A stretch of 64,000 nt of DNA from Nocardia flavorosea NBRC 108225 (GCF_001613385.1 NZ_BDCG01000004.1:1-64000); one strand, 5' to 3'; shown: positions 11,790 through 20,006, counted from the first letter of the stretch. Notes: generated by a model not told the origin, from the sequence alone. Translations and numbers: made by a program.

Positions 11790-13064
11790 ATGTCGATACC
11801 AGTGGTGACACCGCATACCGAAGACGCGGCCGTTCGATGCCCGGAGAGCTTCCGCTACTGGCAGGCACGGGCGAACCCGCGGGTACGGACGGTGGAACGG
11901 CTGGTGCGCGCCGTAACCGGCAGCGACCTCTTCCCGGCCGACGAACAGGCGAAGGCGCTGTGCGCGGATATGTTCGCCGGAGATCCGGTGGCGGAACGAT
12001 TCGTCGCCGAGGTCATACGCGCCGGCGACGGTCGCGAGGGGCGGCGGCTGCTGGAGACCGCACTACGCGACGGTATCGACAGCATCGCCGATCCGCCGCC
12101 GTCGATGCGTGCGCTGTTCGACGAATTCGAAACCGTCCCCGATTGGGTGCGTCCGGAACTGGTCGAACGCGGGGCGGCGGTCTGGCGCCGGTGGGGCACC
12201 ATGCTGTTCAGCTTCGCGGGCGCGGAAACCCTGGAGATGTACACCGAATCCGCCGTCGCCACCCCGCTCTCATTGGCCGGTGGCTACGCCGGTGACAGTG
12301 CGCTGCGCCGATTCCTGGAAACCTGCCGGTTCTGGATGGATGTATCCCAGCCCGGTGCTCTGCTGACGCCCGGATCGCAGGGCCGGGCCACCGCCTTGAA
12401 GGTGCGCATCATGCATGTTTCGGTGCGCGCCGGGGTCGCGCGGCACCCCGAATGGGATACCGAACGGTGGGGCCTGCCGATCAGCCAGACCTACCAACTG
12501 CTGACGATGATCGCCGGCAGCACCATCCCCGGATTGGGGTTGTGGGCGCTCGGTTACCAAACCGGCCCGGCGGAGTTCCGGGCGCTGCTGCACTTCCAGA
12601 AGTACATGGGTTACCTGCTCGGCATCCGGCTCACCTGGCATCCGGAAACCGTGCCCGACACTCTGAGGGTTATGGCGATGACCCTGATCGCCCGCGCCCA
12701 CGACTCCGGCGAGCAGGGCGCCGAACTCATCGAGTCCTACCCGGCGGCCTTCGCGCCCAGGCCGGAGCAGCGCGGATTCGCCCGGCTGCGGGCGCATTAC
12801 AACTATCGGATCAACTCCGCCTACCCGGCCCTCTACATGCTGCCCACCACTCGCCGGAAGTACCGGATGCCGGCGGCGTTGCCCTGGGTACTGCTGCCTA
12901 TCGCGCGGATCCCACTGGTCACCGCGGTCGAATTGGCGCGGCGAGTGCCACCGATCGGACGTCTGCACGAAAAAGTGATGCTCTGGCATCGAGAGAACTG
13001 GTACCGCGAACAGATGCAGGGCCGCGAGGCGGAGTTCGAGGCCAGCGGCGCACTGCGCCGGTGA
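11790..13064 (+). CDS. MpaB-family (DUF2236) oxygenase
   Basis: A 424-residue member of the DUF2236/MpaB family, haem-dependent oxygenases that include fungal MpaB and, more distantly, the latex-clearing protein Lcp. The conserved core is around ALKVRIMHVSVRAGVARH, where the family has its Arg and putative haem-ligand His. No signal peptide or Tat motif is visible, unlike secreted Lcp, so it is probably cytoplasmic or membrane-associated. The ATG at 11790 is preceded by GGGAGGA. A second, shorter family member lies at 17126-18037. The substrate is unknown. Control by the divergent TetR gene is likely. Confidence 0.82.
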   Translation: MSIPVVTPHTEDAAVRCPESFRYWQARANPRVRTVERLVRAVTGSDLFPADEQAKALCADMFAGDPVAERFVAEVIRAGDGREGRRLLETALRDGIDSIADPPPSMRALFDEFETVPDWVRPELVERGAAVWRRWGTMLFSFAGAETLEMYTESAVATPLSLAGGYAGDSALRRFLETCRFWMDVSQPGALLTPGSQGRATALKVRIMHVSVRAGVARHPEWDTERWGLPISQTYQLLTMIAGSTIPGLGLWALGYQTGPAEFRALLHFQKYMGYLLGIRLTWHPETVPDTLRVMAMTLIARAHDSGEQGAELIESYPAAFAPRPEQRGFARLRAHYNYRINSAYPALYMLPTTRRKYRMPAALPWVLLPIARIPLVTAVELARRVPPIGRLHEKVMLWHRENWYREQMQGREAEFEASGALRR

Positions 13065-13092
13065 GCGGCCGGTTCGTGGCGGGTAGGCTTGT

Positions 13093-13122
13093 TTGACGGT
13101 GTACGTGCCGGAACGCTAGTGT
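13093..13122 (+). promoter_or_regulatory. Promoter of tRNA-Ala
   Basis: TTGACG (13093-13098), 18 bases, TAGTGT (13117-13122): a good housekeeping-sigma promoter 35 bp before the tRNA. Confidence 0.6.
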
Positions 13123-13157
13123 TTCGCAGGCGACACATCGCGGTCGTAAGCATGCCC

Positions 13158-13230
13158 GGGGCCTTAGCTCAATTGGCAGAGCACTGCCTTTGCAAGGCAG
13201 GGGTTAGGGGTTCGATTCCCCTAGGCTCCA
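13158..13230 (+). tRNA. alaT: tRNA-Ala (TGC)
   Basis: A 73-nt cloverleaf with acceptor GGGGCCT pairing with AGGCTCC, including the G3:U70 pair that identifies alanine tRNAs. The anticodon TGC is at 13181-13183. CCA is not encoded. Confidence 0.97.
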
Positions 13231-13234
13231 CAAC

Positions 13235-13271
13235 AAACGCTCCCTACCTGAACTTCAGGTAGGGAGCGTTT
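13235..13271. terminator. Bidirectional hairpin terminator after tRNA-Ala
   Basis: Perfect 18-bp arms, AAACGCTCCCTACCTGAA and its complement, around a single base. It separates tRNA-Ala from the convergent HxlR gene, which ends at 13363. The flanking A and T runs serve both directions. Confidence 0.75.
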
Positions 13272-13362
13272 GTGTCGGGCGCGGCGGCCGAAAGAACCTT
13301 GCGCGGCCCTTCCGGCTGGGCGGACACTCGGCCGTTGTCGCACACCACCGTTGCGGTGCGCG

Positions 13363-13707
13363 TCAACAGGCGACGCTCATCAGGTGGGCGCGGTGCCGAT
13401 CGCCCCATTCCTCCAACGGGCGCAGCGCGCGAGCGAGGTCTTCGCCCAGCGCGGTGAGCGCGTATTCGACTCTGGGCGGGATCTCCGGATACACCTCGCG
13501 GTGTACGACTCCGGCGGCCTCCAGTTGACGGAGGTTCTCGGTCAGCACCTTTTCGCTGACGCCGGTCAGAGCTCGGTGGATCTGCCCGAACCGGCGCGGG
13601 CCCGCCCCCAGGACCCACATCAGATGCAGCTTCCACTTACCGCCGACCACGTCGATCGCCACCGACATCCCACACACATCGTGATCTACACCACTCACAT
13701 CGGCCAT
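13363..13707 (-). CDS. HxlR-family transcriptional regulator
   Basis: A 114-residue winged-helix protein of the HxlR (DUF24) family. Cys12 lies in VCGMSVAIDVVGGKWKLHLM, the position of the redox-sensing cysteine in some relatives such as YodB. The recognition region is FGQIHRALTGVSEKVLTENL and the wing lies around VHREVYPEIPPRVEYALT. It is divergent from the imine-reductase-like gene at 13847, so it probably controls that gene. Cys-based sensing is inferred from the single conserved cysteine. Confidence 0.88.
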   Translation of the reverse strand: MADVSGVDHDVCGMSVAIDVVGGKWKLHLMWVLGAGPRRFGQIHRALTGVSEKVLTENLRQLEAAGVVHREVYPEIPPRVEYALTALGEDLARALRPLEEWGDRHRAHLMSVAC

Positions 13708-13754
13708 TGCGATCTCCCGACCTCGTTACGGACCTCGGGGTGAGTAACCCACCC

Positions 13755-13766
13755 GAACGTACGTTC
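13755..13766. promoter_or_regulatory. GAACGTACGTTC palindrome in the divergent promoter
   Basis: A perfect 12-bp palindrome between the HxlR and imine-reductase-like genes. It fits a regulator operator for HxlR. It also matches the GAAC-N4-GTTC core of the mycobacterial LexA (SOS) box. The sequence alone cannot separate the two readings. Confidence 0.5.
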
Positions 13767-13846
13767 TTGTCCACATTATCTGCGGGAACGAGTATCGGTT
13801 CCGGCGCCGACAAGTTTGTTCGACCACTGATGGAAGAGGGAATCCG

Positions 13847-14725
13847 ATGTCTCAGCAGAACACTCGGTCGGTCAGCGTGATCGGCCTGGGCCCGATGGGA
13901 CAGGCCATGGTGCGGGCTCTCCTGGCAGCGGGTATCGAGGTCACCGTATGGAATCGCAGCCCCGAGAAGGCCGAAGCGATGGTCGCCGCGGGGGCGCGCC
14001 GGGCCGCGACGGTGGCCGACGCGCTGGCCGCGGGCGAGGTGACCATCCTGAGTTTGACGCATTACGCCGCGATGTACGACGTACTCGGTCAGGCGACCGG
14101 CGCGTTGCGGGGGAAGGTGATCGTGAACCTGTCGTCGGATTCACCGGAGAACGCCCGCAAGGGCGGGCAGTGGGTGCGCTCGCACGGTGCCCGGTTCCTC
14201 TCCGGGGGGTTCATGTCGGCGGGTGACAATATCGCCCACCCGGCGTCGTACATCTTCTACAGCGGGCCGCGGGACGTTTTCGATGCACACGCCGAACTGT
14301 TGCGCCCGCTGAGTCCGCAAGAGTATCTGGGCGACGACGACGGGTTGGCGCAGGTGTTCTACCAGGCGTTGCTGATCGTCTTCCACCCGTGGATGCTCGC
14401 CTTCGATCAGGCTCTGGCCTTGATTCAGCGCTCCGGCAACGATATCGACCGATTCCTGCCGTATGCGTTGCGGTCCGCCGAGGCCTATCCGTTCTTCATG
14501 GCCGAGTACGCGGCGGCCGCCCAGAAGGGTGGGTGGGGCGATTTCGCGGCATTCTCGATGATGGATGCCGGCGCGCAACACATCATCGATGCCAGCGAGG
14601 AGGCCGGTGTGGACGCCACACTGTCCCATACCGCGCAGGGGCTCTGGCGCCGGGCGCGGACGGCCAGTGCCGAAGCCGGGCGCCCGGTCTCGGTTTTCGA
14701 GTTGATGACGGGTTCGGCATCCTGA
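13847..14725 (+). CDS. Imine-reductase-like NAD(P)-binding oxidoreductase
   Basis: A 292-residue protein of the beta-hydroxyacid dehydrogenase/imine reductase superfamily. The Rossmann motif GLGPMGQAMVRALL begins near residue 13, followed by VTVWNRSPEKAE, which suits NADPH binding. The C-terminal helical domain carries GLAQVFYQALL where 3-hydroxyisobutyrate dehydrogenases have their catalytic Lys; the Lys is missing, which favours an imine-reductase-type enzyme. The native substrate is unknown. The ATG at 13847 has GAAGAGGG upstream. It is divergently transcribed from an HxlR regulator, a common arrangement for single stress- or redox-induced enzymes. Confidence 0.8.
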   Translation: MSQQNTRSVSVIGLGPMGQAMVRALLAAGIEVTVWNRSPEKAEAMVAAGARRAATVADALAAGEVTILSLTHYAAMYDVLGQATGALRGKVIVNLSSDSPENARKGGQWVRSHGARFLSGGFMSAGDNIAHPASYIFYSGPRDVFDAHAELLRPLSPQEYLGDDDGLAQVFYQALLIVFHPWMLAFDQALALIQRSGNDIDRFLPYALRSAEAYPFFMAEYAAAAQKGGWGDFAAFSMMDAGAQHIIDASEEAGVDATLSHTAQGLWRRARTASAEAGRPVSVFELMTGSAS

Positions 14726-14786
14726 TTCCGGGCTCGGCAGGCGGTTTCGATCCGCTGCGAGTACGACCCGGCTGCGGGGCCGGGTC

Positions 14787-15308
14787 TCAGCGGCTGTCGT
14801 TGCCGTCCGCTCGCCGTGCCTTCTGCGCGATCTCCGCGGCGTACTCCTGATGACCGACCCCGGGGAGCTGTTCGAGGGTGAGACCTTCGATATCCCACCG
14901 GGGGCGGGCGTCGGCGATGAACCGGATGGCGTCGCGCACGAACCGCCGGGCGGCAGGCTTGCCGATATGTGCGGAGGGGGTGTGCAGGCGGAACCAGCCG
15001 AGGAGATCCCCGGCGGTGCCGTCGATTCCGGTGGCGGTGACAGGGTCGTCCGAATCCCCGGTGTCCGGGAGCAGCAGGCTGGTGGGGGAGATCCCGAGTG
15101 CGACCGCGAGCGCCACCAGGTCGTCCACATCGACCCGGCGCTCGCCACGCTCGATCCGTGACAGTCCCAGTACCGGTATGGGCCGGCCGAGAGCCTCGAG
15201 CCTGCGCGCGAGATCCGCATACCCCAGGTTCATCAGAGTGCGGTAGCGGAGGATGTTCTCCCGGACAGTATCGCCTGTCGGGCCGAGCGGGTTCTTCTTG
15301 ATCACCAC
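14787..15308 (-). CDS. XRE-family transcriptional regulator
   Basis: About 173 residues. An N-terminal XRE helix-turn-helix spans the GDTVRENILRYR segment through RIERGERRVDVDDLVALAVA; the rest has no recognised domain and may oligomerise. The frame is open upstream to a GTG at 15404, with an ATG at 15374. I favour the GTG at 15308 (then VVIKKNPLGPTGDTVRENIL), because homologues start this way and because two inverted repeats lie just upstream. It follows a methyltransferase gene on the same strand with about 150 bp between. Autoregulation is inferred from the repeats. Confidence 0.75.
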   Translation of the reverse strand: MVIKKNPLGPTGDTVRENILRYRTLMNLGYADLARRLEALGRPIPVLGLSRIERGERRVDVDDLVALAVALGISPTSLLLPDTGDSDDPVTATGIDGTAGDLLGWFRLHTPSAHIGKPAARRFVRDAIRFIADARPRWDIEGLTLEQLPGVGHQEYAAEIAQKARRADGNDSR

Positions 15309-15322
15309 CTGACCAGGGTTAA

Positions 15323-15425
15323 CTATCGAAATGATCGCGTCAAGAATCAGTTCGATAGATGGCTCGAGCGGCATCCGGGCGTCGGTGGTTCGTGTCCCTA
15401 TCACTTCGATCGCATCGAAATGATA
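15323..15425. promoter_or_regulatory. Two related inverted repeats upstream of the XRE gene
   Basis: Repeat 1 is CTATCGAAATGAT (15323-15335) facing ATCAGTTCGATAG (15346-15358). Repeat 2 is TATCACTTCGAT (15399-15410) facing ATCGAAATGATA (15414-15425). Each pair has one mismatch, and all four half-sites share the form ATCGAANTGAT. This arrangement is typical of a regulator binding its own promoter. Confidence 0.6.
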
Positions 15426-15462
15426 GGTAGAAAGATCTTTTCGATACCCTTCGACAGCGCTT

Positions 15463-16104
15463 TCAGCTCGAGCGGAGCAACTGCAGAGCAGCCTGCGAGG
15501 TCGGTTCCCCGCCGGCCGGCGCCCGGACGAAACGCATATCGACGGTGAAACCCGCGGCTTCCGCAGCGGCGGCTGCCTCCTCGGGAACGATCCGGTGGAA
15601 ATCCAGCGCGACCGGAAACCCGAATCCCTCGTCGTAATGCTTCACCTCTGTGCCCGATTGGAAGCCGAGCAGCACGCGTCCGCCCGGTCGTAGTACCCGG
15701 TGGAATTCGGCCAGGACCCCGGGGCGCGCGGCAGGGGGGATATGGATCAGGGAGTACCAGGCGACCACGGCCGCCAGCGAGCCATCGGCGATATCGAGCG
15801 CTGTCATGGAACCGACGTCGAATCGGATATCGGGACGGTGCCGGCGGGCCAGCTCGACCATGACCGGGGACAGGTCGATTCCGCGTATCGACAAACCGTG
15901 TTCGGAAAGGAAACCGGTGACCCGGCCGGGGCCGCAGCCGATATCGATGACCGGTTCGCCCGGTCCGACCACTTCGGCGAAGGCCGCGAGTATCGCTCGC
16001 TGCCAAGGGCTCGCCTCGAGTTCGCCGGCGAAATTTTCGGCGTACGCCGCCGCGATGGCGTCGTAGCCGGCGCGGGTGTCGGTGAGGAAGGATGCTTCTG
16101 GCAC
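15463..16104 (-). CDS. Class I SAM-dependent methyltransferase
   Basis: About 213 residues with the seven-strand methyltransferase core: motif I VIDIGCGPGRVTGFL, the acidic end of strand 2 at IRGIDLSPVMVELA, motif IV AVVAWYSLIHIPP and post-I EFHRVLRPGGRVLLG. The substrate is not predictable; small-molecule relatives of this type are common in actinomycetes. The start is uncertain: the GTG at 16104 gives the family-like SFLTDTRAGYDAIAAAYAEN, and an in-frame TTG at 16149 is the alternative. No clear ribosome-binding site. It is divergent from the cold-shock gene. Confidence 0.8.
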   Translation of the reverse strand: MPEASFLTDTRAGYDAIAAAYAENFAGELEASPWQRAILAAFAEVVGPGEPVIDIGCGPGRVTGFLSEHGLSIRGIDLSPVMVELARRHRPDIRFDVGSMTALDIADGSLAAVVAWYSLIHIPPAARPGVLAEFHRVLRPGGRVLLGFQSGTEVKHYDEGFGFPVALDFHRIVPEEAAAAAEAAGFTVDMRFVRAPAGGEPTSQAALQLLRSS

Positions 16105-16211
16105 AGAGGCACCGTACCGGCGTGCCGGTGGCGCCGTTCGTGACGTCAACGGACACTGCGCGTACGTTTGATGGTGTCGACCAAGACATCACGAGTGGAG
16201 AAGACCTGGTA

Positions 16212-16499
16212 ATGACCCCTTCGGAGTCTGCCGCGCCCGGCATCGACCGATCGGATTGGAGACGGGGGAGAGTCTTCTGGTTCGACTCCGAGAAAGGGTT
16301 CGGCTATATCAAGCCCGACGACGGGACCGAACAGGTCTTCGTGGAGTACCGGTGCATCGAAACCGACGGCTATCGGACCCTGCACGCCGGGCAACCGGTG
16401 ATGTTCGTCAGCACGGCCCGGCCCCGCGGCCATGAAGCGGTGACGGTTCGCCCGGCCGCCGGCCGGCCGGAACCCGGTATCGGAGCCGAACCGGCCTGA
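16212..16499 (+). CDS. Cold-shock-domain protein
   Basis: A 95-residue nucleic-acid-binding protein. The cold-shock fold shows GRVFWFDSEKGFGYI (RNP1-like KGFGYI) and QVFVEY for RNP2, where typical Csp proteins have VFVHY, so a base-stacking His is replaced by Glu. It has about 12 extra N-terminal residues and a Pro-rich tail compared with CspA-type proteins. The ATG at 16212 has TGGAGAAG eight bases upstream. It is probably a divergent RNA chaperone; partners are not evident from the context. Confidence 0.85.
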   Translation: MTPSESAAPGIDRSDWRRGRVFWFDSEKGFGYIKPDDGTEQVFVEYRCIETDGYRTLHAGQPVMFVSTARPRGHEAVTVRPAAGRPEPGIGAEPA

Positions 16500-16515
16500 T
16501 CCCGCCGGACGGCGC

Positions 16516-17028
16516 TCAGCGGCGTATCCCCATGGCGCCGCAGACCGGGACGGGCCAGTCCGCCACATCGGCTGCGAGTTCACGATCGATGGCGGTGGCG
16601 ATATCGGCCGCGAACGAGGTGGCCGCCCGAGTGCGCAGATCCACGTGGATCGCGGTGATCTCGAGTGTGCAACTGAGGCGCCGGGTGGTGTCGTTCACCA
16701 GCATGGCGACCACATGCACCACCTTGTCGGATCTATCCACGCCCCGCACGTATACCGACACTTTTTCGCCGACCCGGGTTTCGGCGTAGTACCGGATGTG
16801 GTGCTCGGCCGTGAAGAAGCCGGTGCCGCGGCTCGCGCGGTATTCGTCGGTGATCCCGATACGTTCGAAAACCTGTCCACCTGCTTCGACACACAGATCG
16901 AAGTAGTGCCTGATGTTCATATGGTCGTTCTCGTCCCGGAAGTTCTCTGGGACGCTGATCGGACCGAGTTCGCGGGGCAGCCGAACCACCTGTTCGTAGC
17001 CGGGAAGTGTGGTCGTACTGCTGGTCAC
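16516..17028 (-). CDS. Thioesterase-family (hot-dog fold) protein
   Basis: A 170-residue hot-dog protein resembling 4-hydroxybenzoyl-CoA-type acyl-CoA thioesterases. The active-site-like stretch is RDENDHMNIRHYFDL, matching the D-x-N-x-H-M-N pattern of the family, followed by AEHHIRYYAETRVGEKVSVY. The start is GTG at 17028 with AGGAG eight bases upstream. The substrate is unknown. It lies downstream of the MpaB-family gene on the same strand, but a hairpin separates them. Confidence 0.8.
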   Translation of the reverse strand: MTSSTTTLPGYEQVVRLPRELGPISVPENFRDENDHMNIRHYFDLCVEAGGQVFERIGITDEYRASRGTGFFTAEHHIRYYAETRVGEKVSVYVRGVDRSDKVVHVVAMLVNDTTRRLSCTLEITAIHVDLRTRAATSFAADIATAIDRELAADVADWPVPVCGAMGIRR

Positions 17029-17083
17029 GGTCGGTACTCCTGTCGAACTCGGCTCGTCCCGAAGTGTATCGATGCAGAAGGAG

Positions 17084-17116
17084 GCCCCCGGACGAGGTTA
17101 TCTTCCGGGGGCTTTT
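17084..17116. terminator. Hairpin between the MpaB-family and thioesterase genes
   Basis: GCCCCCGG (17084-17091) and CCGGGGGC (17105-17112), followed on the plus strand by TTTT. It lies after the stop of the minus-strand oxygenase at 17126, so it probably ends that transcript. Confidence 0.6.
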
Positions 17117-17125
17117 CGCCATCGA

Positions 17126-18037
17126 TCAGAGCGGCCGGATATCGATGACCTCGCGCAGCCGGGCCTTGTCGCGCTCGAGTTTGCGGGCTTCGTAGGCGAT
17201 CGGGAAGTAGCGCAACCGTTCCGGCAGCAATGGGACCAGCCGGGCGATGAACCAGCCGAGGATCCGCAGTTTGCGCTCATCCGATTCGGTCCAGGTCAGT
17301 CCCAGTTTGCGCCGCGCCGACTCGGGGGTGGTACCGACAGTGACGAAGTGCTGCATCCGGCCGAACGGACCGGTCACCGCGCGCCACACCGGATGCAGGG
17401 CACGAGGCAGCTGGGTCGGCGGGGCGATCGTCCGGATGACCTTCAGGTAGTCCTTGGCGGTCTGGGTGGCTTCCAGATGGTTTTCCACCTGGTCCGCGAA
17501 GAATTTCTCGAAGTCGGCGTAGGACGCCGGCAGCTCTTTGGGCGGTACGTAGAAATTCCGCATCAGCTGCAGAGTCTCGCGGTAGTAGTCTTCCTTTTCC
17601 GCGGTGGTCAGCGGCCGTTTCGCGAAGTATTCGGCATTCTCGGCGAAGGCGAAGGTCCCGGTGTGCAGGACCCAGGCCCAGGGGCCGCTGGATAGGGCGG
17701 TGTGCCGTTTTCCGTCGGCGTCGGTGGTGTTGAGGGTGGCGTGCATCTTGCGCAGCCGGTCGGTTTCGCCGAGTGATTCCTCGCCGCCGTAGGTCCACAT
17801 CATCACCGCTGAAAGGCTGCGCAGCGCGCGGCCGATGGGGTCGGTGCGGAAGGTGGAGTGGGCATCGACCACCGCGGAGATCGAGGGCTCCATGGTCTGC
17901 AACAGGAAAGCCGAGCCCGCGGTCAGCGAAAAGGTGATCAGTCCGACTTCTTCCCAGGTTCGGGTGCCGGGACCGAATGGCCGGCGCTCGGCCGGAGTAT
18001 GGGTGTCGATGGCTGCGACGTCTACGGACGCGGTCAT
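17126..18037 (-). CDS. MpaB-family (DUF2236) oxygenase, second copy
   Basis: A 303-residue DUF2236 protein, shorter than and distinct from the one at 11790. It opens with RPFGPGTRTWEEVGLITFSL and contains the family core around ALSSGPWAWVLHTGTFAFAE, with a conserved Trp and His. Relatives are proposed haem-dependent oxygenases of unknown substrate. No signal peptide. The ATG at 18037 has AAGGGAGA upstream. It may form a transcription unit on its own, given the downstream hairpin. Confidence 0.8.
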   Translation of the reverse strand: MTASVDVAAIDTHTPAERRPFGPGTRTWEEVGLITFSLTAGSAFLLQTMEPSISAVVDAHSTFRTDPIGRALRSLSAVMMWTYGGEESLGETDRLRKMHATLNTTDADGKRHTALSSGPWAWVLHTGTFAFAENAEYFAKRPLTTAEKEDYYRETLQLMRNFYVPPKELPASYADFEKFFADQVENHLEATQTAKDYLKVIRTIAPPTQLPRALHPVWRAVTGPFGRMQHFVTVGTTPESARRKLGLTWTESDERKLRILGWFIARLVPLLPERLRYFPIAYEARKLERDKARLREVIDIRPL

Positions 18038-18947
18038 GCGGATCTCCCTTGATCTACTGCATCGATCTGATGAGACGATGATACTCCAAGTCTCTCACCA
18101 TTGCGGTGCTGCACGTTGCGGAGTGCGCACGGACGAGTGCGGCGGGAAGTGGATTCGCTGCGGAAATCCGGATATCGCGCGGTATGGGCAGCGGGGCCGG
18201 ACATGAGAGCGGGCCTCGGCGAAGGGGGGGAGTTAGCCGAGGCCCGCGTAAGGTCGGCCCGGGGGGGAGGGGCCGACGCGTTCGATCCTACGCGATGATC
18301 CGCACTTGCGCGTACAAGAGGCCTAGTAGTTTCCGAGTTTTTTTGGTGCGGATCACAACCTTCCCAACGGCGGTGACCGCGCGCCTCGCCCGAGGCCGCA
18401 CGGTGTGCCGGAAGATGCCGAAAGCGCTGCTACGCAGGATCATGCGGCGAAGACCACACTGCCGGCCCAACCGTTCGAACCGCCGCTCGGCCGGCCACAC
18501 GACTGCCGGAATCGGCGAAGCTGTCGGAGGTCGATGCCACTATGCAGCTGTGCCTCCGGTCGTGAGTTCCGACACCGCGGCTGCGTCCCCGGCGCCGCGC
18601 GAATCCGGGTACCGCTGCCCGTCGAATCGGGTAGTCCGCTACGCGCGACCGCGGCGGCCGCGACGACAAGTATCGAAACCGGTCGCACCCCGTACCGGCT
18701 ACCCCGAGCACAGCCGGGCCGGGGTGCGGCTCTTTTCATATCGGGCACCGCCGGTTCGTGCACAGACACCGCGGTATCCCCGGACGGAACCGGGCAACCG
18801 GATAAATCGGATGAAAACCCCGCCGTCCGCGACAATACTGGCCCGGTACACGGTCTTTTGCCCGAATGCGCTCAGGTCGATGGTCCGCTGCCGCCATCGG
18901 CGATACACCGACTCCACCTCGCACAATCACTCGAAATCAGGAGAATC
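18038..18947. other. Non-coding region with tandem hairpins
   Basis: About 910 bp without a confident gene, between the oxygenase and the ABC exporter. Two hairpins stand side by side: GCGGGCCTCGGC (18209-18220) with GCCGAGGCCCGC (18236-18247), and GTCGGCCC (18253-18260) with GGGCCGAC (18270-18277). Both loops are G-rich. A further long-range repeat pairs GATCCGCA (18297-18304) with TGCGGATC (18347-18354) around a T7 run. The hairpins could end a short minus-strand transcript. The exporter promoter probably lies in the right half, but I see no clear motif. Confidence 0.5.
18288..18443 (-). CDS. Possible small basic peptide
   Basis: A 51-codon frame starting with ATG at 18443 and rich in Arg and Lys, with the segment VVIRTKKTRKLLGLLYAQVR near the C-terminus. 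It ends 11 bp before two hairpins that could terminate it. No ribosome-binding site is visible and I do not recognise a family. It may be chance. Confidence 0.25.
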   Translation of the reverse strand: MILRSSAFGIFRHTVRPRARRAVTAVGKVVIRTKKTRKLLGLLYAQVRIIA

Positions 18948-20006
18948 ATGCCCGACGCAATCGTCGCCGAGGGTCTCGTCAAACATTACGGTCCGCGGGT
19001 CCGCGCCCTCGACGGCCTCGATCTGACGGTGCCCGAGGGCACGGTGACCGCTCTGCTGGGACCCAACGGCGCCGGGAAGACCACCACCGTGCGGGTACTC
19101 ACCACCTTGCTCGTCCCCGATGCCGGACGGGCGACGGTGGCTGGGATCGATGTGCTCACCCAGCCGCGCGCACTGCGTTCCCGAATCGGTGCGTCGGGTC
19201 AGTACGCGGCCGTCGACGAGTATCTGACCGGTTTCGAGAATCTCGAAATGGTCGGGCGGCTCTATCACATGGGTACGCGGCGCAGTAAGGAACGCGCCCG
19301 TGAACTGCTCGAACGCTTCCGGCTCAGCGAGGCCGCCGATCGGCCGGTGCGCGGCTACTCCGGCGGTATGCGCCGGCGACTGGACCTGGCGGGGGCCCTG
19401 GTCGCCAACCCGCCGGTGCTGTTCCTCGACGAACCGACCACCGGCCTGGATCCGCGGGCCCGGCTGGATCTGTGGGATGTCATCGAGGAACTGGTCGCCG
19501 CCGGCACCACGCTGTTGCTCACCACCCAGTACATGGAGGAGGCCGACCGGCTGGCCGATGCCATCGCCGTGATCGACCGCGGTCAGGTGATCGCCCGCGG
19601 TACGGCGGACGAGTTGAAGAGCACGGTCGGAGGCGACCGGATCGAACTGACGGTCGACCATATCGACAATCTCGCAATCGCACAGCAGGCGTTGAGTCCG
19701 CTGGCCGACGGGGATATCCATATCGAGCCCGGCCTGAGACGTGTGGTGGTGCCGGTGAGCGACGGGTCGCAGGCCCTGGTCGCCGCCATCGGCAGGCTCA
19801 CCGAGCAGGGGGTGAAGATCCAGGATGTGGGATTGCGCCGTCCTTCGCTCGACGATGTCTTTCTCTCGCTCACCGGTCACGAGGCCGGCGAGCCGAGCGA
19901 GGTTGTTACGGAACCCGGTGATCGGGAAGCCGACTTCCCGAGCTCGGCGGCAGGTGTGGCGCGCGATACCGGCGAACTCGAAGTCATGGAAGGAAAGAGC
20001 AGATGA
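18948..20006 (+). CDS. ABC exporter ATPase, DrrA-like
   Basis: A 352-residue ATP-binding protein of the DrrA (daunorubicin resistance) type. Walker A is GPNGAGKTTTV near residue 40, the signature is YSGGMRRRLDLAGALV, Walker B is PVLFLDEPTTGLD and the H-loop lies in LLLTTQYMEEADRLAD. The C-terminal DUF4162-like extension, with RRPSLDDVFLSLTGHEA, is typical of the family. The ATG at 18948 has CAGGAGA upstream. It overlaps the permease start by four bases, so the two are translationally coupled. Likely role: export of a lipid or antibiotic-like compound; the substrate is unknown. Confidence 0.92.
   Translation: MPDAIVAEGLVKHYGPRVRALDGLDLTVPEGTVTALLGPNGAGKTTTVRVLTTLLVPDAGRATVAGIDVLTQPRALRSRIGASGQYAAVDEYLTGFENLEMVGRLYHMGTRRSKERARELLERFRLSEAADRPVRGYSGGMRRRLDLAGALVANPPVLFLDEPTTGLDPRARLDLWDVIEELVAAGTTLLLTTQYMEEADRLADAIAVIDRGQVIARGTADELKSTVGGDRIELTVDHIDNLAIAQQALSPLADGDIHIEPGLRRVVVPVSDGSQALVAAIGRLTEQGVKIQDVGLRRPSLDDVFLSLTGHEAGEPSEVVTEPGDREADFPSSAAGVARDTGELEVMEGKSR

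Noticed and set aside
18405..18947. N-terminal extension of the DrrA-like ATPase
   Set aside because: The ABC domain begins right after the ATG at 18948, which has a good ribosome-binding site; the extension is Arg/Pro-rich without similarity.
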